Under the pieces are notes generated by a model. That model had not been told where the DNA came from, searched no databases, and saw only the letters and a list, made by a program, of their open reading frames with translations. From Coffea arabica (lineage: Eukaryota > Streptophyta > Magnoliopsida > Gentianales > Rubiaceae): DNA of 64,000 nucleotides. Both the position numbers and the translations under genes were made by a program. The stretch covers positions 14,344,466 through 14,408,465 of the forward strand of contig NC_092322.1 of NCBI RefSeq assembly GCF_036785885.1, in the 5' to 3' direction. Below are positions 23,541 through 36,122 of this stretch, piece by piece; position 1 is the stretch's first letter, and each line of letters opens with the position of its first letter.

Positions 23541-23714
23541 TTTCAGATTTGAATTTTATCAAACGCACCCTAAGTACTTGAATGTCAAAATTAGTTTGTA
23601 CATAATATTTGATTATTTGGTGTGAAAGAAACCTTAAACAAAAATGACGTCTCACCTACATCACGAAATAGATATCTATTAATAGAATATGTAATACATC
23701 TCATCTTGATTTAA
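23541..23714 (+). repeat. 174-bp direct repeat A, right copy
   Basis: Second copy of 22635-22808, including the truncated last 30 bases of the Tourist MITE. It ends exactly where homology to the distal segmental copy begins. Confidence 0.9.
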
Positions 23715-24836
23715 AACCCTTTCAACTATTCAAATTAACTAGACGAAGCTAATCATAAAGCACAAAAGAACAAAAGACTCGGTCTTGTTTTCTAAGCATA
23801 GATTTTATTGTTATTCTAGTCCAGAAGAGCATTTTTCCTAGTATAAGACAGAAATAACAAGTACTAGTCAAACACACCACAGAAATAATCAAAGAAATCT
23901 ATATACTTCTTTTCAGGCTGCAAGTAGATAATGCTAACTTTGATAGGAAGTGGGAAAGCGATGGCTTTTCAGGAGAACAAGAAACTTGGGGCATTTAGGA
24001 TTGGGATCAGGCAGGTACGGTTGAGGTTAAGTACAATTGGTATAGCCATTGTACTTATTTTAAAAGTTAAGTGATTGTATTTATATATTAAATTGCTGTA
24101 CACGAGCAAAATTAACGTGTACAACTATAAAATAATGTTGCTACCAAATAATGTTATTATAAACCAAATCATATTAGATATACAATAACCGTACAACCGC
24201 ACACAGAAACTTCAATCGTACTTTCCCCAAATTCGAATGAATTGTTGATGGTAGTTTAGCAAGTAGTCAACACATATATGTTGTATAATCATACTATCTT
24301 GTTATAGCCTCGGTACATGGAATGTTACATGCATGTACATTAATATCTGTAACACAATAATAATATTATGTAATTGTACACCAAATTATTTGATGCAAAA
24401 ACACAAGATTTTTATACAATCATACGAAACCAAATTCATATCTTCCTCAACTCTTAAACTTAAAATACACCTACTTTTTGGTCTTTACGTTAAGCTTGAA
24501 AGATGGAGATGGATGATGTTTAGATAATATGACATATATGGAAATCGCTTGTTTGGCCAATGCTAGCCAGCCTAGTCAATATAGTGTGGAGATTAAAATA
24601 ACTTACTTTTTAAATATTGAGATGATGCAGACTCAACGCTATTCAATCTTCCTGCTGCGATCGCTTGGTGTAGTAGTCCTTCGCATCCCCCGCCCAACAA
24701 GGCTTGGTGTTTGACACTTTAGGTTTAAAAGAATTTAAGGAAAAGGTACAGGAATAAATTTAACATCATAAGACTGACAATTTAAAGCAGGGCAAAATAG
24801 TTGCAAAAAAAGAAAAAAGGAAAAAAAAAAAGGTAC

Positions 24837-25256
24837 GTTGCAAATCAAAATATAGGGCTGTTCTCACTTGGTGAAGATTTTGCAAATCACACTCCACCAA
24901 AGCAAGGCAATTTTTTTTAGATTTTAGGTTTTACCTTTATAATCTACACAGCAGACAAGAACATTAAAAAAAAAAAAAACTATTTATAACAAGAAACTTC
25001 ACCCTATGCCAAGAAAAGTTTTTTTTTTTATTCCTAACCCTAGACTCTCTAAGGCAAACTGAACTTATTCTACTCCTAGAGTTAGACTCCTATTCCAATT
25101 CTATCTCTGAACCCACTCCGCCATCTCTCTTTACCAAGCATATATAGTTGGCAAAATACATCATAAGGGCATTTTGTAATTGAGTATCTAAATTTGTTTC
25201 CTTTAGCAGGCTCCCTCAATTTACACAACATTCAGTTAGGAAAATCCTATACTGAG
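24837..25256 (+). repeat. local direct repeat, unit 1
   Basis: Homologous to 26061-26472 (gttgcaaatcaaaatatagg ... cctatactgag). Both lie in copy 1 only; copy 2 has the start of one such unit, cut off at 53233. Confidence 0.85.
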
Positions 25257-25324
25257 AGACACATGATTCATACGATAGATGCAAACTAAATTATAACCCT
25301 GCTCTTGAATTTTAAAGATTTCAA

Positions 25325-25735
25325 CATTTGTATTTGTATTCATTAATTTTAGAGAATTCCACCCACCTCTTTGATTGTGGCCCATCTAGATTCCATATTT
25401 GTATTTATCTTTTACACATATCATTGATTTTAAAGAATTCCATATTTATATTTATTGCTTACACATATTGTCACTTACATATATTGTTAATTTTAGATAT
25501 TTTTATGTTTGTGTCTATCCTTTACACGTTGTGATTTTTAGTAAAATCTCTTACACATATTGTTGATTTTAAAGATTTCCATGTTTGTATCTATTGCTCG
25601 CACATATCATATACAGTAATTTTAAAATTTTTCATATTTGTATTTATATCATCTATCTCTTATACATATCATTGATTTTAGAAATTTCCATGTTTCTATA
25701 TATGCTTACACATATCGTGATTTTCAGTAGAAGCT
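25325..25735 (+). repeat. degenerate minisatellite, block 1
   Basis: Irregular units of about 45-60 bases built from ttacacatattgttgatttt followed by a 'ttccatatttgtatctat' part. The same motif makes up 30480-31135. Confidence 0.7.
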
Positions 25736-26060
25736 TTTTGTAACTCAGTTGTAATTCAGTCAGTTATGGTATTGGTAGTAGTCTACCATGTAAACAAGGA
25801 ACATGGGAAGGTTACATGTATGCTGTAATCTTCCCAAGTCTATCACTATTTTATTTCTTTAAATGTCTCAATTTTAGGTATGAAAATTCTATACTAAACA
25901 ACAATACACTTAAGCGACAAAAACAAACTAAAAGATCTATTTTAGGTATCTTTAAAATATTCACTCCCTACGTTTTAAAGCAGGACAAAAAAGTTATAAG
26001 ACTGTGCGGTTCTCCTAGGTTGATATAGATTTTGCAAAAAGAAAAAAAAGAATAAAAAAG

Positions 26061-26472
26061 GTTGCAAATCAAAATATAGGGCTGTTCTCACTTGGTGGAG
26101 ATTTTGCAAATCACAATCCACCAAAGGAAGGCAATTTTTGTTAGATTTTAGATTTTGACTTTACAATCTACACAGCAGACAAGAACAGTAAATAAAAAAC
26201 TATTTATAACAATAAACTTCACCCTATGCCAAGAAAAGTTTTTTTTTCCCTAGCCCTAGACTCTTTAGGCAAACTGAACTTATTCTACTCCTAGAGTTAG
26301 ACTTCTATTACAATTCTATCTCTAAACAGACTCTGCCATCTCTCTTTATCAAGCATATATAGTTGGCAAAATACATCATAAGGGCATTTTTGTAATTGAG
26401 TACCTAAATTTGTTTCCTTTAGGAGCCTTTCTCAACTTACACATCATTCAGTTAGGAAAATCCTATACTGAG
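26061..26472 (+). repeat. local direct repeat, unit 2
   Basis: Second copy of 24837-25256 with scattered substitutions and small indels. Confidence 0.85.
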
Positions 26473-26797
26473 CAATAGGCCTATCAACGGGTCAGGGCCG
26501 AAATTTATTATTCCGAACCTAGACCCGTTATACTTTATCGGATTCGGGTTCGCCCCATTTATCCGACGGGGCGAATTTTTAAAAGAGACGGTAAATTTTT
26601 AAAAAGTTAAAAATTTTGCACCAATATAATTAAAACCTAAAATTTGTCTAATAATAGTTGAAAGCATGACAAAGTGTGTAGATCATTCAAAAACTGCGTT
26701 TTTGTGGAAGATGGATCTTGAAATAATAATATAAATTTATATTAGAAAATGAATGATATATGGATAGAAATAAATGTAACTGCATATTTTATTTGAT

Positions 26798-27990
26798 TTC
26801 AAAATGAAATACTTACAAACATTTTGCATTCGATTTGATATTTTTGTACAAATGTGCAAATATTTTTTATACCAATCAACTTTTAGTATGAAAAATAATA
26901 TTGGTGGTTTAATTAATTCTATTGAATTTTATGGAGTTCGTACTATAGAAAAATGTTTAGCGAGAATTGTATTTGTTGGAAGTAAATTTGCTGAACCTTT
27001 TAAAATATTTCAGTGGGATTACTATGATGTAAGATTTGTTTTGTGATCAGTTGTTTTCTCCTTTATACTCTTACAAATTTGAAATTGAGACGCCATTGAA
27101 ATCAATGATGGAACTAAGGGAGGCTAATAGGGGCCATAGCCCTGCTTAAGTTTTAAAATTTTCAATTCATATTTTATAAATATTTGTGTAAAATAAAGTT
27201 GGCCCCCTTACTTTTTTACAATTTTAATTTATATTATGAGAGTTTATATATGTGTGTGTGCGCGCGCGCATGTGTGAATTAACTACATTTGAATTAATTT
27301 TTTTAAAAAAAGTTATTTACTTTTTACATCCCTTTATAATTAAAGTTAATATTTGATGTTTTTAGATGTCATATATTTAAATAGATGAAAATTATTTCAA
27401 AATGAAATACTTACAAACATTATACATTCGATTTGATAATTTTGTATAAAGGTGCGAGCATTTTTTACATCAATCAACTTTTAGTATGAAAATCAATATT
27501 AGTAGTTTAATTAATTCTGTTGAATTTTGTGGAGTTTGTACTTTAAAAAATGTTCAATGAAACTTGTATTTCTTCGAAGTAAACTTGCTAAACCTTTTAA
27601 AATATTTCAATGGGATCACTATGGTGTAAGATTCGTTTTGTGATCAGTTATTTTTTCCTTTATAATCTTGCAGGTTTGGAATTGAGACATCATTGAAATC
27701 AATTATGGAACCAATGGGGGCTATAGCCCGCTCTCCCTAAGTTTTAAAAATTTTAATTCATATTGTGTAAATATTTATGTAAAACAAAGTTGGGTTTCTT
27801 AATTTTTTACAATTTTAGTTTATATTATGAGAATATATGTGTGTGTGTGTGTGTGTGTGTGTCTGAAATAACTACCTTTGAATTAATTTTTTCTTATAAA
27901 AATTATATATTTTTTGCGTCCCTTTATAATTAAAATTAATATTTGATATTTTTAGATGTCATATATTTAAATAGATGAAAATTATTTTGA
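26798..27990 (+). repeat. two-unit tandem repeat of about 598 bp
   Basis: Unit 1 (26798-27395) and unit 2 (27396-27990) are diverged copies, both starting ttcaaaatgaaatacttac and ending near tagatgtcatatatttaaat. Each contains a TG/CG microsatellite at the same place (27250-27275 and 27837-27862). Copy 2 of the segmental duplication has one such unit from 53893. An open frame of about 80 codons in unit 1 is also open in copy 2 (53898-54140) but has no domain I recognise. Confidence 0.8.
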
Positions 27991-29916
27991 ACATGACACA
28001 TAAAACTTTGTTACTGATTGAAATGTTTGTAAGTGGGATTTATCTATGGTGAAAGTATGTTACATAGTCTTTTTTCACTGTATTCAATTTGTGTGATCAT
28101 AAATGAAAATGGGTTATTGATCATCAGCTTTGTGAATGATTATGAGAGTGAAATACATTATGACAATAAGATATATAGAATTGTGGAAATTGAATTCAAA
28201 TGGATTCCTAAATTCTGGATATGTGATTTTTGTAGTTGTGAGTTTCTTAAATTAACAGTTAGTTATTGCTATCAAGGATGTGATAAGTGTGAGTATTGCT
28301 ATTAGTGATGTAGTAGTGTCAGTAGCAGATGTGAGACGTAAATTAAAATTTGCACATATCATTTTGAAGGGGTGGTTATTATCTGTTAGTTAAAATTTAG
28401 GAGTTTTGATTTTGTGAGTTAGTGGGTCACGTAAATTGAAGAGTGGGAATGGATAAGGAGAAGAAAATAAACTAGAATCCCTTAAGATGTCTGTCCTGTA
28501 GATTAAGATGCATGTTACCATTGGAATCTCTGATTTTGTATGTAAATATTGTACCTATTTAACAAATAAAATGTTATATACAATATAGAAAAATATGTTG
28601 AAATTAAAGGTACATGAAATTAATTACCTAACAACAGTATCGACCACGTTATTATAACGCATACATACTATTTTTGAAAAATGACCTTCACATAGTTGTC
28701 CACAATTTTTGCATAGCTCATAGAACATGTTTCCTCCTTTGCAAACTTGCGAGTTTGAAATTTAGCTGTCATTGAAATGCTTGTAGGGGGCATGTTCCAT
28801 AGTGAAATTAGGTCAATGGATAAGATGGATACATAAAAAAGTTGAAGGAGATAATAAGTTCTCAAAAAAAACGCAAGAAAGTTCTCTTAATTGAAGTGGG
28901 AAAGTAGACGAAATGTAGGGAAAACGTGAGCATGATTTTAGGATTTTTAGGAGCGGTTATAAGATTAGTTAAGAGATAATCATTTCTTAAAAAGAAGGAC
29001 TCTTAATTGGAGTGGGAAATATGGGAAAATGTGGGGAAAATGTGAGCATGATTATAGGATTTATAGTATACTCAATAACTTGATAGTATACTCAAATCGC
29101 CAATGAGGTGAAATTTGCCTAAATAAGCTTTACAGCATCCTAATTCCTTGCAAAAAAAAAAAAGTGCTAAATAGTCTTAATTGGCATTGCAAGTTACGGC
29201 AACGTGCCAGTGGCATCTAGTCCTAATTTTTTTTGGGTCAAAATCTAGTCCTAATTGGTTCTGCTGTTTCTTGATCATGTTGTATGCTTCCGAATTCTAC
29301 TTAGGGTGTAACAATTGATAATGGCTTATTCTATTCTTTCATGGTATTAGACAGACGAAAACCACACCAGAAGTGTGGTAAATTTACTATAAACTCCTAA
29401 TATTATCTCCCCTAATTTTTGTAAACTTTTTAAAAAATTTAAACTTTTATCAATAATAGACTGGTCACGCAAATTAAAAAAAAAATGGACTGGTCACACA
29501 TCTCATTCTTTGCCCTAAAGAACTCAATTCAGCAAATTTCTTAGAATAATGGTGAAAAAAATCATAACAATGGAGGAACCTAGGTTTGTTTCTTTTTTTT
29601 TGGGATCTGAAATAGCCCTATTCATTTTAATAAATAAATAAATTGGCCATCTTACGTTCATTAAGAAAGGGAAAATTTTTTGGTCGTTGCACATGGATGT
29701 CCGGCCATCCTAAAAGGAAAAACAATCAATTGTAAAATTGTATTAAAATAGCATATGAATGAGAATTTGTCTTTAATTGAGGAGTAAAAAGGATTTAAAG
29801 TATAAGTAACAAACTATAAACGGCTTATGAAGTAGATACTGAGAAAGTTTTAAAATTTAAATTTGACTGGTAATAGGGTTAGTTATAACCCACTATTTTT
29901 TATGTATTAAAATAAA
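27991..29916. other. copy-1-specific AT-rich DNA
   Basis: Contains a small tandem duplication of about 115 bases (28882-28950 resembles 28999-29065; both have gtgagcatgatt-taggattt). No gene is supported. The whole stretch has no counterpart in copy 2. Confidence 0.4.
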
Positions 29917-30387
29917 GGGCAAATTTCACTTTACCCCCTGTGGTTTAACGTTTTTTTACATAACCCTCCTATAGTTTCAAAAGCTATACATAACCCCCTT
30001 ATGGTTTGGATTAAAGTGTCAAAGTGATGGGAATGACCATTCGTAACAGAGTCACCTAAATGTCAAAAATACTCTTATGTAAAGTTGAAAATTATTTATT
30101 AACCAAGAGGGGTTATGTGTATATTTTGAAAACCATAAGGAGGTTGTATGGTAAAGTATTAAAACATAAGGGGGTTATATAGTAAAATAAAAAAATCTTA
30201 CAAGGTTAATGTGTCATGTATTTATAAGGGTAATTTTGACATTTTTAGAAGTTCCGTTACGAGTGACTATTTCCGTCACTTTGACACTTTAATCCAAACC
30301 ATGAGGGGGTTATGTATAGCTTTTGAAACCATATAGGGGTTATGTGAAAAAATGCTAAACCACAGGGGGGTAAAATGTAATTTGTCC
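29917..30387. mobile_element. Mutator-type MITE with long TIRs, 9-bp TSD
   Basis: 471 bp with inverted repeats of roughly 140 bases (GGGCAAATTTCACTTTACCC on the left; GGACAAATTACATTTTACCC on the right, reverse-complemented) and an exact 9-bp TSD taaaataaa at 29908-29916 and 30388-30396. It encodes no protein. Confidence 0.9.
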
Positions 30388-30479
30388 TAAAATAAATACA
30401 AAATCTAGAAAAAAGAATAAGAAGTTTGGAAGCCATTGAGAGGGTCTCTCCTCAAAACCCACCCTACAATACATATAGA

Positions 30480-31135
30480 TATAGATTGTAGTTCACCTAG
30501 ATTCCCAAATTTGTATTTATCGTTTACACATGTCGTTGATTTTAGAGAATTCCATATTTAAGATTCCCATATTTATATCTATCATACGATAGATACAAAC
30601 TAAATTGTGGCCCACGTAGATTCTCATATTTGTATTTATCATTTACATATATTGTTGATTTCAGAGAATTTCATATATGTATCTATCACTTACACTTTGA
30701 TTTTGAAGATTCCCATATTTGTATCTATAATGACAGATACAAACTAAGTAATGACGCATCTCTCTGATTGTACACATTCTTATATTCGTATTTATCATTT
30801 ACACATATAGTTGATTTAGAGAATTCCATGTTTATATCTATCGCTTACACATATTGTCGCTTACATATATTGTTGATTTTAGTGATTTTTATGTTTGTAT
30901 CTATCCCTTACACATATTGTGATCTTTTGTAATGTATCTTACACGTATTGTTGATCTTAGAGATTTCCATGTTATCTTACACATACTGTTGATTTTAGAG
31001 ATTTTCATGTTTGTATTTATTGATTACACATATCATATATAGTGATTCTAAAAATTTTCATATTTGTATTTATCTCATCTATCTCTTGTACATATAATTG
31101 ATTTTAGAAATTTTCATATCTTTATCTATGCGTAG
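30480..31135 (+). repeat. degenerate minisatellite, block 2
   Basis: Same unit type as 25325-25735, about a dozen irregular copies. Copy 2 of the duplication has only its last unit (from about 54832). Confidence 0.7.
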
Positions 31136-32253
31136 CTCAGTTGTACCTTAGTCAATTATGGTATTGGTAGTAGTCTACCATGTAAACAAGGAATAAGGGA
31201 AAACTACATATATGCTGTAATCTTCCCAAGTCTATCACTATTTTTTATTTCCTTAAATGTCTAGATTTTAGGTTTGAAAATTTTATACTAAACAACAATA
31301 CACTTAAACAATAGAAATAAATTAAAAGATCCATTTTTTTATTTTTGGGATTTCATATTTGTGTCTATGTTAAGGGATATCATGATTTTGAGTCTTTTTT
31401 TTTTTTTTAGGTGGGTTCTTTTAGGTATCAGTGTCCCTAATTTTTTCGGTATAAGTGTCCCTAATTTTTAGGCATCTTTAAAATATTCACTCCCTACGTT
31501 CTAGGTGTCTATCAAATCCCATCTCATGTGATGAAATGTAGCGAAGAGTTTTATACGTGTCTGTAACTTTTAAAGTCAGTGTGTCTATGATTTATTTGAG
31601 GATTAATCTTCTATTTACACTGACCTTCGGATGCATAAAAATTAATTTGGATTTGAATATGAAATTTAAATTTTACATGTAAAAGACAAAAAAAAAATCT
31701 TATTCTAGCATCTAACGATGAATTTTTACCTCATAGTAAAATACTCAAAAAAAGAAGTAGTTTCTATAACCGAGAGTGATTCTCTACAAATTGACAAATT
31801 GTCTTGCCTCTCAAATCTCACCTGCAGCAAAAAAAAAATAATCTAAGAGTGGTGTCATAGCACTCTCTTGATTTACTTGGATCTGTATATCCATTACTAG
31901 CCCCTAACACAAGCTTCTTTAGGTTCTCCCTTCCCTTATATTAGGATAGAGTAGGTTATACGATGTATCGTTGCTGGTTTAAAAAAAAAAAAAATTCAAA
32001 CCGACATAAGCAACGTTACAGTTTTGGCCAAATTTTGGTAGACCCAGTTTTTAAAGACTCAATCTGAATCATTGGATCTTTGAAGATCGGGTCTACCCAT
32101 TGTGAGCCTATAATTTTTACATGTAAACCATTGATTATTGTTATCTCACATTTTATCTCTCTATTTATCTTGGTAATAAATCTATACATCCATGGAATAG
32201 GGGAAATGAATTAGTGGACATTGCTCCACGATGATTTACATATGACAAGTGTA

Positions 32254-32301
32254 TTCAAAGAAGAGTTGGGAAAGAGAGCGCTTTGGACTATCTACAAAGG
32301 T
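32254..32301 (+). pseudogene. relic of a kinase glycine loop
   Basis: The plus strand reads FKEELGKRALWTIYKG, which aligns without gaps to FREELGRGAFGAVYKG of the nearby LecRKs (residues 495-510), with clear nucleotide similarity. Similarity stops after the YKG. It is a small fragment of a LecRK-like gene in the opposite orientation to the intact gene. Confidence 0.5.
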
Positions 32302-32917
32302 CTCTCAATATATGAAATCTTGGGAACTTGGTTCAGCCTACTGTGGTATTCTTGTTATACTTGTGATTACTGGTGTGCAATTTCATTGTTTTATTGTTGT
32401 ACTCGAAAGTGTGAAGTACTTTATCTATATAAATTAGAATTCACCCATAAAAAGCAGTTAAAAGCCACGACATGTCTAAACAGATATAAACATGAAAATT
32501 TCTAATATCACATAACTCAACTCAGGAGTCCCCGATCGTAGAAACAACCTGTCATGGTATTACCAAATACAGTAACAAATACAATTACTAGATAAAGTGC
32601 ACAAAGCACAGCCAGTTCCCAAAATTGCCGATTCTTCCAGATCAAATAAGGCTACTGGTAGGCTGTATATATAATGCATCCTCTTGAAAAGATTTGTATG
32701 GCCTGTTATGGCCGCTGAGAATTCATGTTAGTGACGAATTTTTAACATGGTCATCAATTTGTGATATCAAGCATCAAAATATACTCATGGACTAGAATAG
32801 AAGTCCATAGATCATAGATCTCCAGTTCTGGTCTAGCAAAGATACTGCTACCCCATGTCCAGATCAGAACCTTGACTGATATCTGAGGATTGAGAGGTAT
32901 TGTGGTGCTGGATCAGA

Positions 32918-33172
32918 TTACATGTTGCCAAAAGAGTCTAGACTGGTGCCATCTTGAGCATCAACTATTCTTGAAGAATGGACTTGTACGATGAAAAAAT
33001 TGACTCGAGTAACCTGGACAGAAGGATGAAAGTAGCTTTCTGGTGGATTAAAAATGAGCCAATACTTGGTCCATTGATGAAGCAAGTTCTGATGCAGTGA
33101 TGCTTGAGGGAACTGTTCATCTACCCATGCCTCCTTCCTAATCCTGTGGTCATAGCTCATTGCTAAATTCAC
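32918..33172 (-). other. 84-codon open frame of unknown nature
   Basis: An ATG-initiated frame lying 610 bp downstream of the LecRK stop codon. It is kept open, with one amino-acid change, in the other duplicated copy (57296-57550). No domain is recognised. Since the flanks are equally similar between copies, the conservation may only reflect recent duplication. It could be a fragment of an old gene or chance. Confidence 0.25.
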
Positions 33173-33782
33173 CGAAATTCTTCAGTTTGCCTTTCCTTTA
33201 TCAATATCTTCCTGAATTTTTGTAGCATTATACTAATTTCTGATTGTTCATCTGTACCATTCAAGATGAATGTTATTGATGGACTCCTCGCGTATTTAAA
33301 TGTTAATTGCATTGCTCTTCTGGGATTCTGAATCTACAGATTCTACACTGCTGAAAGTTGAACCACAATCTAAGAAGATTGATCAGCTCCGATTAAATAT
33401 ATTTTGCTGATCATTTGCTCTAAACAATCTAGATTTGTTATGCTTCAAAACTATGATGTGCACATCCTATGGAGTACCTTTTTGAGGAGTCCAGGAGCAG
33501 AAAATTGAGTTCTGGAAAAACTTCAAAATACGTGCGGAGTCTGAAAAGTATTACAGTTTGTTGATGGGAAATGCATTAAAGAAAAGTTTTATGATGTTGA
33601 TTTGCAGTGGCTTCATTGGTTCAATAGCTTAAATATGTTTTATACAGCCTGAGGTCAGAATTTTGATTGGATCATCCGCTGGAGTTGAGAAGATCTACAC
33701 AATTGTGGACCAAAGTTCAATATCATCATAACAGGAGATAATACAACAGAAGAAAGAAGAGATGCTAGGAAATGAAATACAA

Positions 33783-36122
33783 TTACATAGCACTGAAAAA
33801 AGAATCTGGACTGGGAGGAACCGGAACATCCACAGTCCCTTCTAGCATAAGAACAACTTTCTTCATGGATGGTCGGAGCGTCGGCTCATTCTGGATACAC
33901 CACAAAGCAATTCTGATCATTCTTTCTAGCTTTGTCATGTCAACTGCCTCTTCCTCCCCCACTAGTTTATGGAGTTCACCATCCATGAAACAATCATAAG
34001 CCCACACTTCAAGAATGGATTGTTCCTCAGGAAACCTAGAGTCTACATTCTTTCGACAGCATATGATCTCTAGCAGCACTATTCCATAGCTGTAAACATC
34101 TGCTTTAACTGTCACTGGCAAATTACGATGCCATTCTGGTGCAACATAACCTCTTGTTCCTCTTACCGCAGTATAAGTTCTTGTCCTGTCATGATCTAAT
34201 GGCTTTGCCAATCCAAAGTCCGATATCTTCGCGCACCTGCTGTCGTCCATTAGTATATTTTGAGGTTTGATGTCACAGTGGATGATCTGTGTCTCACACT
34301 CTTCATGTAAATAAAGAATCCCTCTTGCAACGTCAGAAGCAATTCTGATTCTTTCATCCCACCAAGGATGATTTTCTGGCTTGAAGAGAATATCCGCCAA
34401 TGACCCATTACTCATATATTTATACACCAGAAGCCTTTTATTTCCATCAAGGCAGTATCCAAGCAGCTGGATAAGATTGCGGTGGTGTGTTCTCCCGATT
34501 ACTCTGATTTCATTTTGAAACTCCTTTTCCCCTTCTACTAATACTTTCTCTAGTTTTTTCACAGCAACTACTTTCCCTGAATTTGGCAAAACCCCTTTGT
34601 ATACAGCACCAAAGGCTCCTCTGCCCAATTCTTCTCTGAAATCATTTGTTGCTACCTCCAGTTCAGCAAAGGTGAAGGCTTTTGGAGCCGCATCCTCCAC
34701 AAATTCCACATTTCCACTTTGCGTTATTTTCTTATAGGCTCGCACCTGATTTCTGTGAACATAAACCCCTGCAGTTACAGAGATCATGACTCCAAAAACA
34801 GCAAGTGAAATCCCAATAACTAGGATATCCACACGAATTTCTTTTTTGATGCTTTTTGGAGGACTACTGGGAATTACACTTTCACTGATGGATACAAGTG
34901 TACCCACCTTGACCAGAGCGACATTCGAGTCACTTGTCCTTTTCCCATATGTCAATGGGAGCCTTTGTTTTCTACATTCTCCATCTTTATAAAATGCTGC
35001 TTCACAGTTGCAATCATCAAGGCACTGCTTTTCACAGTCTTCTTGTGTGCTTGTTTCCATTGTAGCAAATGTATTATCTTCCCATACCGTATTTGCCAAT
35101 GATCTAATCTCGTACTTGACATTGGTAATACTATTAGATTTACAACTTTCTGTAGTAAAATTTCTCTCACAGCCTGAACTCCAATTTCCTGGATTTACAA
35201 AGTCAAATCCAGGAGGACATCTGCATTCAGCAACATTATCCATCATGGTACAGAAACCATTAGGCCCACATAGGCCTTTAGGAGCACATTTATCCTCCAC
35301 AGATTCCCACAAGATGGACCTGTTGCCTTGATTTGAAGAGTATGAATACAATCGAAATATGCCATCCACATCAATTTTTGCCATATATACTCTTCCATCT
35401 TGAGGATATCCTCCTTTGGTTAGATTAGACAATATAGTTAAGCTTGAATTGATCAAGTAGAGATGGCCATCACCATCCAGATTCAGAGTGACACCATTTC
35501 CGAATGTGTTAGATGCATAGTAGGCATATCCAGGTGAGCCTGGCTTTCTCACAGGATACTGCACCAGATTTCCATCATCCTGCATCTTTATCCGAAAAAT
35601 CCCCATCGAATCACCAGTTTCTGAAGCACTAGAATACAGCTCGTGACCAGTTGCCAGCTGCTGACCAGGTAACAAAGTGTTCGTCGGATGCTCAAAACTC
35701 TGCCATACAATTTTCTTATCAGAATTGTATAGGACAAAGTTTCCTGAATCCAACATCGAAGCCGAAGAAATGCTTTCAGAAGGATCAGCAATAACGATGT
35801 CCTGGCCCTGTGTGTGCTGCAAAATGAGCCTTCCATCGCTCGATAACACCAGCGAAACATTGCTTGGAAAAACAGGGCTGAGCCTGTTGGCTGTCCATAT
35901 TACAGTTTTTCCAGGGATTCCCGCAAGATATATCCCAACAGCATAGCCATTGCCTTGCTGGTAAAAACCAAAGGCAAATAGACCTGAATGCGACGACCAT
36001 GATGATGAGTTGCCTGTAGGTGTTAGAGAAGAACCAAGGCTTATATTTAGATGGCTTTGTTGAGCTAATGCTGTAGCTAAACAGGATACAGATGATAAAA
36101 GGAAGAGTAAGAATACAGCCAT
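33783..36122 (-). CDS. LecRK: G-type lectin S-receptor-like Ser/Thr kinase, copy 1
   Basis: 779 residues, intronless as usual for the LecRK/RLK1 branch. Order: signal peptide (about 1-21), bulb-type lectin domain (about 25-145, FAFGFYQ, VIWTANR, LDSGNFVLY, WQSFEHPT), S-locus/EGF-like part (CAPKGLCGPNGFC 279-291, CRCPPGF), a cysteine-rich PAN-like stretch (326-387), a transmembrane helix (about 433-455), and a kinase domain (about 494-770). Kinase motifs: GRGAFGAV (500-507), VAVKK with Lys522, HCDIKPQN (615-622), DFG (635-637), APEW (661). Cys instead of Arg before the catalytic Asp makes it a non-RD kinase, the class often linked to immunity. All catalytic residues are present. Lys568 replaces the Glu usual in VYEYM at the hinge and found in copy 2. 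Plasma-membrane receptor; ligand unknown. Confidence 0.95.
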   Translation of the reverse strand: MAVFLLFLLSSVSCLATALAQQSHLNISLGSSLTPTGNSSSWSSHSGLFAFGFYQQGNGYAVGIYLAGIPGKTVIWTANRLSPVFPSNVSLVLSSDGRLILQHTQGQDIVIADPSESISSASMLDSGNFVLYNSDKKIVWQSFEHPTNTLLPGQQLATGHELYSSASETGDSMGIFRIKMQDDGNLVQYPVRKPGSPGYAYYASNTFGNGVTLNLDGDGHLYLINSSLTILSNLTKGGYPQDGRVYMAKIDVDGIFRLYSYSSNQGNRSILWESVEDKCAPKGLCGPNGFCTMMDNVAECRCPPGFDFVNPGNWSSGCERNFTTESCKSNSITNVKYEIRSLANTVWEDNTFATMETSTQEDCEKQCLDDCNCEAAFYKDGECRKQRLPLTYGKRTSDSNVALVKVGTLVSISESVIPSSPPKSIKKEIRVDILVIGISLAVFGVMISVTAGVYVHRNQVRAYKKITQSGNVEFVEDAAPKAFTFAELEVATNDFREELGRGAFGAVYKGVLPNSGKVVAVKKLEKVLVEGEKEFQNEIRVIGRTHHRNLIQLLGYCLDGNKRLLVYKYMSNGSLADILFKPENHPWWDERIRIASDVARGILYLHEECETQIIHCDIKPQNILMDDSRCAKISDFGLAKPLDHDRTRTYTAVRGTRGYVAPEWHRNLPVTVKADVYSYGIVLLEIICCRKNVDSRFPEEQSILEVWAYDCFMDGELHKLVGEEEAVDMTKLERMIRIALWCIQNEPTLRPSMKKVVLMLEGTVDVPVPPSPDSFFSAM

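Noticed and set aside
25325..31135. Regularly recurring units considered as a CRISPR-like array
   Set aside because: Units are degenerate, spacers are not unique, and the genome is plainly a plant's; it is a minisatellite.
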